The notes beneath the pieces were generated by a model. It worked only from the letters and a program-made list of their open reading frames with translations. It made no database searches and was not told where the DNA came from. Made by a program: the position numbers and the translations under genes. This document shows positions 17,884 through 27,189 of a DNA stretch of 64,000 nt, piece after piece; the stretch's first letter is position 1, and each line of letters begins with the position of its first letter. Source of the stretch: Clostridium massiliamazoniense (lineage in GTDB: Bacteria > Bacillota > Clostridia > Clostridiales > Clostridiaceae); the NCBI RefSeq assembly GCF_001403635.1, contig NZ_LN879467.1:186001-250000 (forward strand). The letters are read 5' to 3'.

Positions 17884-19026
17884 TTAAATATCTCTAAATG
17901 TAATATTTTCTCTTAAAGCAATCACTGCTGCTCCTATAAATAATAAGAATGAACTTATTAATATTAGAATTATATATTTAAAGACACTACTAAAAGGATC
18001 TCCCTGTTGTAAATTATAAATATATTGCATTGCCCATCTAGTTGGAAGAAACATAGATATCTCATTTATAGAATTAGGAAATAATTCTATAGGTACAAAT
18101 AATCCTCCTAGCATTGTTAATAACCAAACTATTATATTACTAAGCATTGCTGAATCATCCTTACTTAATAACATTGAAATTAATTCTAATGATATTGCAA
18201 ATGCTCCTATTGAAAGTAGCACTATAGCTAAATCTATTATAGATATGCCTAAGTTAATCTTCACACAATATTTTATTACAATAAGGGATATAGCTACTTG
18301 AATAGCTAAAACAGTAAGACTGCTTAATATATTTGCAAAGAAATATTGCCACTTACTAACTGGAGCCATAAATACTCTAGAATACACATTGTTCTTTCTT
18401 GCATCACCTATTATTTTAGTTCCTCCTATTGCCATAGAGAATATAAAAAATATTAAAATTCCTAAAAATTCTCTTATACCTTCATAATTACTTTTTACAT
18501 CACTAAGATTATTTTCTTTTATATTTACACCTTTATTGAGATAATTACTAACAGCATCTACATATTTATCATTATTCCCATTTGAAGCCTTTGCCATATA
18601 ACTTAAATTAATTAATGTATTATTTATTATAGGCTCTATAGATTTATAATCACTGTTATTTCCAATAGTTTTTATTTCTATTCCACTATTCTTATTGTCT
18701 AAAAGATTTTGTTGAATATTGTTGGGTATAGTTATTACTAAATCTACAACTTTATCTTTTAAATCTGAATTTACATCACTTGACTTAATTTCAGTTAAAC
18801 TTATAGAGCTATTTCCCTTTAGGCTATCTAATATAACTTTAGAAGAAATATTATTACTTTCATTGATCACTCCTACTTTTATAAGAGATGATGAACCTGA
18901 ACTAAAGACATAAGAAAAAATAACTAACATTATAATAGGTGCAAACAGTATTAATGCAAAATATTTTCTTCTTTTTGTTATCATTCTATTTATATTATCT
19001 AAATAAAGAACTTTTAATATATTCAT
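17884..19026 (-). CDS. ABC-2 type exporter permease (second subunit)
   Basis: 380 residues with the ABC-2 permease plan: one N-terminal membrane helix (about 22-42), an extracytoplasmic region to residue 190, then five C-terminal helices, including the LGGLFVPIELFPNSI segment typical of the family. It pairs with the next permease to form the membrane part of an exporter, probably of a drug, lipid or antimicrobial. It begins four bases after the stop of the upstream permease gene and follows GGGAGAG. Confidence 0.87.
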   Translation of the reverse strand: MNILKVLYLDNINRMITKRRKYFALILFAPIIMLVIFSYVFSSGSSSLIKVGVINESNNISSKVILDSLKGNSSISLTEIKSSDVNSDLKDKVVDLVITIPNNIQQNLLDNKNSGIEIKTIGNNSDYKSIEPIINNTLINLSYMAKASNGNNDKYVDAVSNYLNKGVNIKENNLSDVKSNYEGIREFLGILIFFIFSMAIGGTKIIGDARKNNVYSRVFMAPVSKWQYFFANILSSLTVLAIQVAISLIVIKYCVKINLGISIIDLAIVLLSIGAFAISLELISMLLSKDDSAMLSNIIVWLLTMLGGLFVPIELFPNSINEISMFLPTRWAMQYIYNLQQGDPFSSVFKYIILILISSFLLFIGAAVIALRENITFRDI

Positions 19027-19029
19027 ATA

Positions 19030-20151
19030 CTATCTCTCCCTTCTCTTGCTAATTATCACTAGCATGAAAATAAATAGTATTATGAAGGCTACATCTAAGC
19101 CTGTACTTATTAGCAAGTTTCTATAAGTTCCTTGATAAATATAATCCATTATCCCTTTATTTATCCATCTTAATGGTGATATTTCAGTAAGATAATTAAA
19201 AATCTTTGATATTGAGTTCACACCACTATAAATAGGTGTATATGCTCCACCTAAAAATGCTAGTATAGGGAATATAACTGCTTTCAACAATCCTATAGCT
19301 TTTCCTGAATTTCTAGCAAATGAACATATGACTTGTCCTAAAAGTATGCTAGCAGTACTTAAAATTAATATTGACCCATAGGTTATAATAGGATTTCCCC
19401 AATTCACCTTAAGCACGTACATTGAATATAAATATGCTGGTATTGTCACAACTATACTAACGAAAAAGTAACCTATTGTATTTCCCAATTGATACTCTAA
19501 CTCTCCTATTCCAGCAAGTTTTATTCTATTTTTTATTCCTTTTCTTTCATCATAGTCTATAGCTGCTAATGGAGTTATTGCCATATATAATACAAATAAA
19601 GTTATATCTGTTATTGCATAATAATCAAATGAACTCGGAGCCTTTGCAGCTGGAAGTTTTTCTATTTTTACAGATTGTTTTATATCATTACTTTTTAAAT
19701 TTTCCATAGTAATCACTGGATTAACTTTCATAGCTTCATCTATTGCATTAAATCTTTTCACTACAAAATTAACTACACCATCTACTATAGCCTTTTCTAT
19801 AGGTTTCTCTATGCTATTAAATATTTCTATGTCATTTCCATTTATATATATAAATGAATCTTTATTATTTTTAACCATAGCTTTACCTGAATCTAAACTA
19901 TTTGTAGCTTTAAATTCTATATTAGAATTTCCTTTAAAATTATCTAATACTTTTAAAATCTCTGAGTTTTCCTTTGATGGATTATTAGCATAATAGTAAA
20001 CAATTGATTTTTTAATATTTTGATTACTAAAATCTCCTTTAAGTATTCCTCCTAAAACAGTCATAAGAATTATTGGGAAAAATATCATAATAATTAAATT
20101 TCTCTTATTCCTAATGTAGTTTTTAAAGGCTCTTTTTCCTATGTTTATCAT
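19030..20151 (-). CDS. ABC-2 type exporter permease (first subunit)
   Basis: 373 residues, same topology: helix at 18-38, external domain of about 140 residues, then five to six helices from residue 180. LGGAYTPIYSGVNSI is the re-entrant loop equivalent. It is 10 bases after the ATPase gene and close to the other permease, so the three form one operon resembling linearmycin-type LnrLMN exporters. Substrate unknown. Confidence 0.87.
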   Translation of the reverse strand: MINIGKRAFKNYIRNKRNLIIMIFFPIILMTVLGGILKGDFSNQNIKKSIVYYYANNPSKENSEILKVLDNFKGNSNIEFKATNSLDSGKAMVKNNKDSFIYINGNDIEIFNSIEKPIEKAIVDGVVNFVVKRFNAIDEAMKVNPVITMENLKSNDIKQSVKIEKLPAAKAPSSFDYYAITDITLFVLYMAITPLAAIDYDERKGIKNRIKLAGIGELEYQLGNTIGYFFVSIVVTIPAYLYSMYVLKVNWGNPIITYGSILILSTASILLGQVICSFARNSGKAIGLLKAVIFPILAFLGGAYTPIYSGVNSISKIFNYLTEISPLRWINKGIMDYIYQGTYRNLLISTGLDVAFIILFIFMLVIISKRRER

Positions 20152-20161
20152 AAAAAACCCT

Positions 20162-21094
20162 CTAATCTCTAAGCTTTCTTCCTGTTAAATTTAAAAATAC
20201 AGTTTCTAAATTTACAGTTTCAAAGCTTATATCTAATATATTACTATCTTTTCCAATAATTCTAATAATATTATCTAATTTTTTACTATGTTTTTCTATC
20301 TTTATAGATAATAGATTTCCTTCTATTTCTACATCAATTACTTCTTCTATAACTTTTAATTGTTCCATATTAATATTATCATTATTTTCTACTATTATAT
20401 TTAGAACCTTATAATCTCTTAAACCTTCCTTTAATTCTTTTGGAGAACCTTTTGCTATTATTTCACCATGGTCTATAATAGCTATATTATTACAAAGTGC
20501 TTCAACCTCTTCCATATAGTGCGTTGTATAAATAATTGTTGCTCCACCTTCATTTAACTTTTTTACAAATTCTAAAATATGATTTCTAGATTGAGGATCT
20601 ATCCCTACAGTAGGTTCATCCATAATAATAAGCTTTGGACTATGAGCAATAGCACAGGCAATATTTAACCTTCTCATCATTCCACCAGAAAATTCACCTG
20701 CTCTTTTATCTTTAAACTCTAAAAGTCCAGTGAACTCCAATGACCTAGTTATAGCTTCCTCTAATTTTTTTCCTTTAAGTCCATAAAGACTTGCAAAAAA
20801 TTTAACATTTTCATAAGCACTATAATTCTCATATAAAGCTATGCTTTGAGGAACCAATCCAATTTCTTTACTTATTAACTTTTTATTTTTGTTTAAATCC
20901 TTATTGAAAATTTCAACTACTCCAGAAGTAGCCTTTAAAATACCACATATAATACTTATAGTTGTACTTTTCCCAGCTCCATTGGGTCCTAACAGTCCAA
21001 AAATATCTCCTTCATTAATTGATAGTGATAAATCCTTAACAGCTAAAAAATTTCCATATTCTTTTCTAAGATTACTTATTTTAATAGCATCCAT
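20162..21094 (-). CDS. ABC exporter ATP-binding protein
   Basis: 310 residues. Walker A GPNGAGKSTT near residue 38, signature FSGGMMRRLNIA near 140, Walker B KLIIMDEPTVGIDPQ near 158, H-loop YTTHYMEEVEAL. A C-terminal regulatory extension of about 80 residues is normal for the DrrA/NatA group. It powers the two ABC-2 permeases downstream. ATG follows GGAGGGAG. No regulator gene is next to it; upstream lies only the transposase remnant. Confidence 0.93.
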   Translation of the reverse strand: MDAIKISNLRKEYGNFLAVKDLSLSINEGDIFGLLGPNGAGKSTTISIICGILKATSGVVEIFNKDLNKNKKLISKEIGLVPQSIALYENYSAYENVKFFASLYGLKGKKLEEAITRSLEFTGLLEFKDKRAGEFSGGMMRRLNIACAIAHSPKLIIMDEPTVGIDPQSRNHILEFVKKLNEGGATIIYTTHYMEEVEALCNNIAIIDHGEIIAKGSPKELKEGLRDYKVLNIIVENNDNINMEQLKVIEEVIDVEIEGNLLSIKIEKHSKKLDNIIRIIGKDSNILDISFETVNLETVFLNLTGRKLRD

Positions 21095-21283
21095 AAATCT
21101 CCCTCCTTTTCTTTTGTTTACTATGTAATGAATTATACAAATTTACTTAACTAAATAATAGTTACTAAAGTAATACTTTTAGTAATATTTTTAAAAATCA
21201 AAAAAGTATAATCATTTATACAAAAAGCTCTATATAGAATTGTTTTTACACAAATCTATACAGAAAAGTCTTATCTTCCATAA

Positions 21284-21765
21284 CTAAAGGGCGTGGAACG
21301 CCCTATTATTAATTATCACAAGTATTGATTGTCTATTTATAGGAATCATAATTCTTTCTGTAAATGTTTTTTTCAATATTAAGGATATTAAAATTAGTAA
21401 CTCACCATTGATATTTACATTCAGAAATTTTCTAAGAAATGTATCAAAACTTAATCTCGAAAACCTAATATTTTCAATGGTTTCATTGTGAAGAAATTTT
21501 AGTAAAACATAAGCTGCTAGAGCAATAAATATCTGATTATAAACAGCGTTTTCCGTGGTTCCGAATAAATTTGTAACATTTAGATTCTGTTTTATAAATC
21601 TGAAAAAACACTCTACATTCCATCTCGTTTTATAGATTTCAGCTATTCTATCTGGGTCAATATTCCTAATGTTAGTACAAACCTGTATTAGCTTACCTTT
21701 ATAATCAGAGAACGTAACAACTCTAAATCTATTTTCAGTTTTGAAAAATTGAGTGTTTTAATTAT
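21284..21765 (-). pseudogene. C-terminal remnant of an IS4-family transposase
   Basis: About 160 codons open on the minus strand ending at TAG 21284. It contains IYKTRWNVECFFRFIK, which fits the IS4 YREK signature Y-(2)-R-(3)-E-(6)-K including the third catalytic residue. The N-terminal two thirds and the first catalytic Asp residues are absent: homology ends abruptly at about 21765. The small GGGCGT/ACGCCC hairpin at the end may be what is left of the element's end. It cannot move by itself. Confidence 0.75.
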
Positions 21766-22034
21766 AACAATACAAATTAATTGCTTATTATTACATTAAA
21801 TTACATAGCTATGATAATTGTAGTATTAAACTTCAGTTTTATGATGTATAATATTATATGGAGTAAAATGGAAGGACGAAAGATGAATAATCTAAAAAAA
21901 GAATTAGTATAGACTTTGAAAAACACCCATACATCAAATAAAAATGTAATGATATAACAGTTTGTATAACTCACCTTCATATAATTTAAATTTTATTTTT
22001 ATATTTAATTACTAAAGACAGCAAGGAGAATAAC
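21766..22034. other. Spacer with no intact gene
   Basis: AT-rich DNA between the transposase tail and a small membrane gene. It contains an 8-14 codon reading frame near 21870-21910 (MNNLKKELV then stop), perhaps the first codons of a lost gene. The small gene's promoter must be here. Confidence 0.4.
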
Positions 22035-22217
22035 ATGAGTAAAAAAATTAACCAACAAAAATTAAAAAAAGTTTTAATACTTGATATAGTGCTATATATA
22101 ATGGCACACTTTTTTGACAAACCTAAGACGGCTTTTTTAGATTTAATCATATATATACTTTTATTCATAATGGGAATATATTCAATATATTTATGCTTTA
22201 GCACCCAAAAAAAATGA
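22035..22217 (+). CDS. Small two-helix membrane protein
   Basis: 60 residues. A lysine-rich N-terminus is followed by two hydrophobic segments (about 13-25 and 36-55) and a basic tail (STQKK). The ATG at 22035 has AAGGAG eight bases upstream, which supports that it is real. No family recognised and no partner gene. Confidence 0.6.
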   Translation: MSKKINQQKLKKVLILDIVLYIMAHFFDKPKTAFLDLIIYILLFIMGIYSIYLCFSTQKK

Positions 22218-22381
22218 TGAGTCTTTCATTCAAATATAACTTTTTGACTAAATCTTCTTGTGAAATCAAAGGAGGATTATCCTCTCTTGATTTTCTATCT
22301 CCTCTATGTTTGTTAATTCCTTTAATCCTCACCAATTCAACTATACATTTAGCCATCTTTATAGGATTTATAAATATAAAT

Positions 22382-23052
22382 TTAACTCATCTTCTCTATC
22401 TTCAATCCATTTTTTATTATATCATTAATATTATTATCTTTAAAAATGTCAATTGAATTTATCTTATTTAAAATATCATTATCTATCAATACTGGAAAGT
22501 TAAATATATTTATATCTTTTATTTTTTTCTCTTTCTTATATATATATCGCCTAATATACTATCAATTTTATTTTCATCAATATGAGAAATTATTTTTTTC
22601 TTTGAAATCTGAACCATACTATATGAATTTACTCCATCAATACTATTAACATTAACATATTTTAATCCGTTCAATTTTTGTAATTCATCCATTACTTTCT
22701 TCTTGATTATAATTAAAATTTCTGTATGCAATTTTTTTCTACACTCTATTGAAAAGTCATATTTATTGCCTTTCTAATTATTCTTCTCTTCTATTGCTAT
22801 ACTCCTATTCATATCATTTTGATGAGTATCCTATTTCTTTTTAATCTTATTATTTTCACTATCATCTATAATAACAAAAGGATATATTCCAACAGCCCTA
22901 TTCTCTTTCACAGGTATTTGTTTGGTTTCCTTACTATCTATTCCTCCAGAAAAACATGAATCAATTAATAAATCATTTTTAATCAAAAAAGACTGTGTAT
23001 CTCCTAAGTCTTGAATATATTTTTCATCATATCCAACTTTGGGTTTACACAG
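22382..23052 (-). pseudogene. Decayed gene(s) with a caspase-like fragment
   Basis: Three pieces in different frames. 22831-23052 reads GYDEKYIQDLGDTQSF then LLIDSCFSGG, which resembles the catalytic DxCxSGG strand of caspase-like (peptidase C14) proteins, and ends at TAG 22831. After stops, 22519-22731 carries KKVMDELQKLNGLKYV and DENKIDSILGDIYI. A frameshift later, 22382-22520 continues as DINIFNFPVLIDND to a stop. They could be one broken gene or two. No start region is left: the DNA begins just behind the flavin reductase stop. The caspase reading rests on one short motif. Confidence 0.45.
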
Positions 23053-23078
23053 TCTATTATAAATACTTATACCTATAT

Positions 23079-23585
23079 TTACTTAACTAAAATCTCTTCT
23101 ACTTCTGCAATATACATTTCATGATAATCTTTTTCTGGATACCAATGATTACATAAATCAGCATCAACAAAATTCTCTGGTTTTAAATATTGTGAATAAA
23201 GCTTTTTGCACACTATTACTATTTTTCCTTCTTCAAAGTAAGGTTTTCCCTTAATATTATTAAGAGTTAAACCACTCTTACTTATTTTATCTTCATCTCT
23301 TCCTGATACACTACCTAAATACCCAAGTTCTTTTTTAAAGCTTTTATCAAAAAAGGTTAATGTAAATCTACCTTCATGATCTATAAATTCTTTAGTATAA
23401 CGTTGTGGTCTAACAACAATATATGCTACGTTTTTTCCCCACATAACACCAAGTCCACCCCAAGAAGCTGTCATTGTATTAACTTGTCCCTCTTTTTCTG
23501 CAGTTATAAGCATCCAATCTTTCCCTATTAGTTTAAAAGCACTTTCCTTTAAATCATCAACATTTATTTCTTTGAAATTTTCCAT
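23079..23585 (-). CDS. Flavin reductase-like FMN-binding protein
   Basis: 168 residues, the flavin reductase-like split beta-barrel. MTASWGGLGVMWGKNVAYIVVRPQRYT is the typical FMN-contact stretch, followed by FTLTFFD and KSGLT. Such proteins use NAD(P)H-reduced or bound FMN; in clostridia they are often annotated as flavoredoxins. Single gene; AGGAGGAG upstream. The next gene upstream on the same strand is the dipeptidase, 20 bp away, so they may share a transcript. Confidence 0.85.
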   Translation of the reverse strand: MENFKEINVDDLKESAFKLIGKDWMLITAEKEGQVNTMTASWGGLGVMWGKNVAYIVVRPQRYTKEFIDHEGRFTLTFFDKSFKKELGYLGSVSGRDEDKISKSGLTLNNIKGKPYFEEGKIVIVCKKLYSQYLKPENFVDADLCNHWYPEKDYHEMYIAEVEEILVK

Positions 23586-23605
23586 TAGTATCTCCTCCTA
23601 AAATT

Positions 23606-24586
23606 TTAATCTCTAAAACATTCCTTCATTACTCTATAGAAATTTTTATAACTTATTTTTTCTATATATTCCTTAGAATATCCTCTTTTTTCTAGTAGTT
23701 CTATTAAGTTTTTAACTTTTGTAGCATTTTCTAATCCTCTAGTATTAGAATTATCTCCAATTTCCATATGATTTCCGATTTCTTCTTCTTCAATAAAATC
23801 TAAAAAGTCAAATCCAAATCCTACATGATCTATTCCCATTACTTCTATCATATGATCTAAATGATTAATTAAATGCTCTAAATCTTGCTTGTCCACATTT
23901 TCATCAATGAACTCTCTATATGAATTTAATCCAACTAATCCACCTGTTTTAGCAACAGCTCTAAGCTGATCATCTGTTAAGTTTCTTTTTACATCACAAA
24001 GTGCTCTACAATTTGAGTGTGAAGCAATAATTGGTTTTGTAACTACTTCACATATATCCCAAAAAGTTTTTTCATTTGAATGAGAAACATCCACTACTAT
24101 TCCTAGTTCCTCCATTCTTTTAACAACTTTAGCCCCTTCCTCAGTTAAGCCATAATCATTGCTTTGAGGTGCTCCAGCTCCAAGTTTATTTTTTTCATTC
24201 CATGTTACTGAAGCATGTCTAACTCCAAAATTATATAAAGCATCAATAAGTTCTATATCATCTTCTATAGGACTTAAACCTTCCATACCTAAAACAATAG
24301 CTAATTTTCCATCCTTCTTAGCTTTTTCAAAATCATCAAATTCTCTAATATGTTTTATTATATCTCTATTTTCATTAAATTCATTTGAAACTGTTTTTAT
24401 AAGTTCCATAATTCTTTTCTTTGGATTATCTGTATATGGAGGATCTACCCACATAACAAAAATACTTCCTGTTATTCCACCCTTGTTGAATTTATCTAAA
24501 TGTCTTCTTTTTATTATATCCTTCTCACCTTTTAATCTTCTTTGTACTATGTCTGTACATATATCTGAATGTCCATCAAATATCAT
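23606..24586 (-). CDS. Membrane (renal) dipeptidase family metallopeptidase
   Basis: 326 residues. Zinc ligands of the amidohydrolase-fold dipeptidase: FDGHSDIC at the N-terminus, the middle GMEGLSPIEDD Glu, VVDVSHSNEKTFW and PIIASHSNCRAL, and HVGFGFDFLD at the end. No signal peptide, so it is cytoplasmic and probably cleaves dipeptides. I start at ATG 24586 behind GGAGG; a TTG 15 bases earlier overlaps that site. Lies directly before the flavin reductase gene. Confidence 0.9.
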   Translation of the reverse strand: MIFDGHSDICTDIVQRRLKGEKDIIKRRHLDKFNKGGITGSIFVMWVDPPYTDNPKKRIMELIKTVSNEFNENRDIIKHIREFDDFEKAKKDGKLAIVLGMEGLSPIEDDIELIDALYNFGVRHASVTWNEKNKLGAGAPQSNDYGLTEEGAKVVKRMEELGIVVDVSHSNEKTFWDICEVVTKPIIASHSNCRALCDVKRNLTDDQLRAVAKTGGLVGLNSYREFIDENVDKQDLEHLINHLDHMIEVMGIDHVGFGFDFLDFIEEEEIGNHMEIGDNSNTRGLENATKVKNLIELLEKRGYSKEYIEKISYKNFYRVMKECFRD

Positions 24587-24608
24587 AGTAAGTTCCTCCA
24601 ATCTTGTC

Positions 24609-24717
24609 TATGGTTTATTGAATATATTATATATTAATTTAATTACAACCTAATTACAACTTTTTAACTTATTAAGAATTAGATGTATTAATATTAGTAA
24701 AAATCCAATAAACCATA
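24609..24717. repeat. 12-bp inverted repeat enclosing 85 bp
   Basis: TATGGTTTATTG (24609-24620) is exactly inverted as CAATAAACCATA (24706-24717). It fills the spacer between the alkaline phosphatase stop and the dipeptidase start. It could be a miniature element or a protein-binding site in the dipeptidase promoter. Confidence 0.5.
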
Positions 24718-24758
24718 ATTTTTCCCAACCTTAATAATTATAATTTTAAAACTCTTTA

Positions 24759-26255
24759 TTATACAAATAATAAATTTACTAACTTCTTAAATATATCCGT
24801 ATTATCATAATACCCTATAAAATTTTCAGAACCATTTCCCATTGCATAAATCATAACTGGCATTCCTGTATGGTAATATGAAGTCCACCCTAATCCAGCT
24901 TTATTATTTAAAATATGCGTAACTGTTACTGAAAATGGATCATAAGAGCCATAAAGTATTTTTTCCTTTTCACTTTTGCTTTTCTTATTACTTTTATCTT
25001 TTATACTTTCATTAAATGCTTTTTCAAGCTTATTATACTCATAATCACTTAAAACTAAATCCTTATATTCATTATTATTTGAGCTTGAATCATTCTTTGT
25101 TATTAAACCAAAGTTCTCCTTTACAAAAGGCATTACATCATTTATATTTTCCTTTCCTTTATGTAGTTTTTTATATTCTTCTATGTATTGATTTAATACA
25201 ACTTGTGATACTTTTTGTTTCTCTAATAATTTAAAATTTGTGTTATATTTATTCTTTGCATTACCTATGGATAATCCCCCTGTTTCATGATCTGCTGTAA
25301 CAAGTATTAAAGTTTCTTTTGGATGTTTATTGTAAAATTCTATAGCTTCATTTACTGCTTTATCTAAAGCAATAACTTCTCCTATGGCTGTCATAGCATC
25401 ATTAGAGTGGCAAGCCCAATCTATTTTTCCACTCTCCACCATAAGGAAAAATCCCTTATCATTTTCAAGAACATCTATAGCCTTTTTTACAAAATCCTTT
25501 AATTCTAAGTCCCCTTTTTTACTATCTATTCTATAAGGCATAGATTTAGAATCTTCAATTGTAGGACTAATTGCATAAACAGGTCCAGAGCTACTATTTA
25601 AATTTAAAATATCATTTTTATCTTTTATAATTTTATATCCATTTTTCTCTAAAGAATCAAAAACTTCTTTTTCCTCCATACCATCTTTTAAAGCTAAAGA
25701 ACCACCTCCAAAATAATCAACCTTACTACTTGCCATTTGCATAGCTATATCATTAACATTTCCTCTTGAGCTACTATGAGCATAAAAAGCAGCTGGTGTT
25801 GCATGATTTAATGAAACTGAAGTAACTATGCCAACCTTATAATCATTCTTTTTAAACTTCTCTACAAGATTTTCAGGGTGACTCTTTAAATCTCCTTTTA
25901 AACCTATAACACCACTATAGGTTTTATAGCCATTTCCAATTGCTGTAGCAGTAGAGGCTGAATCGGGACAATAGGAAGTTAAATCATGAGTAGTTACATT
26001 TCCCACCACTGGAAACTTAGTAAAACCTAATCTTTCTAACTTTATTTCCTTATTACTTTTACTCCCCAAATATACCTGTGTAGTATTAACTTGTACTTGA
26101 GACATTCCATCTCCTATAAATAAAAACACATATTTAGGTTTAGCTATAGAAGTGCTTCCATTCTCCCCCTTTGCTATTACACCAAAGTTTGTAAAAAATA
26201 TAGATATAATTAATATTAAAGATAAAATTGCTGAAACTTTTTTTGTCCTTTTCAT
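24759..26255 (-). CDS. Secreted alkaline phosphatase
   Basis: 498 residues. Sec signal peptide: basic start, hydrophobic core (SAILSLILIISIFFTNF), likely cleavage near residue 28. Metal and catalytic motifs: FIGDGMSQVQ, CPDSASTATAIGNG with the nucleophile Ser, MVESGKIDWACHSND, and TADHETGG. It hydrolyses phosphate monoesters outside the cell. A Lys/Ser-rich insertion (DKSNKKSKSEKEK) near residue 420 is unusual. AGGAGATG precedes the ATG. No Pho-box could be recognised. Repeat copy I and a spacer lie upstream. Confidence 0.93.
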   Translation of the reverse strand: MKRTKKVSAILSLILIISIFFTNFGVIAKGENGSTSIAKPKYVFLFIGDGMSQVQVNTTQVYLGSKSNKEIKLERLGFTKFPVVGNVTTHDLTSYCPDSASTATAIGNGYKTYSGVIGLKGDLKSHPENLVEKFKKNDYKVGIVTSVSLNHATPAAFYAHSSSRGNVNDIAMQMASSKVDYFGGGSLALKDGMEEKEVFDSLEKNGYKIIKDKNDILNLNSSSGPVYAISPTIEDSKSMPYRIDSKKGDLELKDFVKKAIDVLENDKGFFLMVESGKIDWACHSNDAMTAIGEVIALDKAVNEAIEFYNKHPKETLILVTADHETGGLSIGNAKNKYNTNFKLLEKQKVSQVVLNQYIEEYKKLHKGKENINDVMPFVKENFGLITKNDSSSNNNEYKDLVLSDYEYNKLEKAFNESIKDKSNKKSKSEKEKILYGSYDPFSVTVTHILNNKAGLGWTSYYHTGMPVMIYAMGNGSENFIGYYDNTDIFKKLVNLLFV

Positions 26256-26467
26256 AAAATCATCTCCTAGAAGTTTATTTCCCTGATCTCAAGGCTAAGT
26301 ATTCCCATTTTATCTATATATTATTTAATAAAATTCGAGGGCTCTTCTCTTTATATCCAGCATCTAAAACATTAAAGTGTTACAAGCTCCTAGTCATCAA
26401 ATAAAATACTCATAATATCATAGTAATTTTATATTTTTTATCTTCTAAAATAACTAATTAAAAATCA

Positions 26468-26502
26468 AAAGGGACATACATATAATTTTGGTATCCCCCT
26501 AA
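26468..26502 (-). terminator. Probable terminator of the two-gene unit 26602-28176
   Basis: On the minus strand GGGGGATAC pairs with GTATGTCCC and is followed by TTTTGATTTTT. It lies downstream of repeat copy I. Confidence 0.5.
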
Positions 26503-26615
26503 TATCTTATAAACTAAAGCATAATTCAGCTAAAGTTAAACTCCACTTTTAAATCTGCCTCCACTTGTCTTTAATTTGTAGAAGATTGGAGTATTACAAT
26601 ACTAGTCCTCAGATA
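26501..26615 (-). repeat. Dispersed 130-bp intergenic repeat, copy I
   Basis: On the minus strand it reads CTAGTATTGTAATACTCC, AATCTTCTACAAATTAAAG and then the tail hairpin region (CAGATTTAAAAGT ... ACTTTAGCTGAATT). The CTAG of its head supplies the stop codon of the gene at 26602. The rest of the spacer to 26256 (about 245 bp) shows a weak echo of the head at 26355-26405 and no gene. Confidence 0.7.
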
Positions 26616-27177
26616 AGTTTAGGCAATAGTTTTTTAATTTGTTAATAGCTCTTAAAAAAGAAATTTCTGTTCCTAATGCTACTAAAGTTACAGTAATAGC
26701 AAAGATAAATAGCCATACACTATTATTAACATTAAGAGCTAATGAAACTACTATAATTTGTCCACTCCCCACAATTAAAAATAAGTTTAATATTCTTCTA
26801 AACTTTTCATTTAACTCCGAATTGTAATCAGTAACTATATAAGTTACTATCCCTTTTATCAAATTATAATAAATCATAATGTTTATTGATATTGTAACAA
26901 CAGCAAAAATCAAGTTAAATACTGGATAGTCTTCGGAAAAATCCACGTAATTATTGAGAATTATTATATTAAGAATACATACTATAAGAAAATTCCAAGT
27001 TCTACTTTTGGCTTTTGAAAAATACTTCTTTTCATCATCTAAATACTTTAATGAATTTAATCCAACTATAATAAATATGGCACCAATAAAATTGGGCATT
27101 ATATCTATATTATTCATATTTAAATCTATAACTATAAATAATAATCCAATAAAAATTTTATTAATTGCATTTCTCAT
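26602..27177 (-). CDS. Five-helix membrane protein, unknown function
   Basis: 191 residues, about five membrane helices with short polar loops, no signal peptide and no recognised motif. It follows the 328-residue gene by 12 bases with AGGAGGAAG in between, so the two are one transcription unit and may form a membrane pair. The last residues (LSED) and the stop are encoded by the head of repeat copy I, so the C-terminus may have been reset by that repeat. Confidence 0.75.
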   Translation of the reverse strand: MRNAINKIFIGLLFIVIDLNMNNIDIMPNFIGAIFIIVGLNSLKYLDDEKKYFSKAKSRTWNFLIVCILNIIILNNYVDFSEDYPVFNLIFAVVTISINIMIYYNLIKGIVTYIVTDYNSELNEKFRRILNLFLIVGSGQIIVVSLALNVNNSVWLFIFAITVTLVALGTEISFLRAINKLKNYCLNLSED

Positions 27178-27189
27178 ACACTTCCTCCT

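Noticed and set aside
22214-22649. Two plus-strand frames of 80 and 67 residues
   Set aside because: Low-complexity, no ribosome sites, and they are opposite the minus-strand pseudogene pieces.
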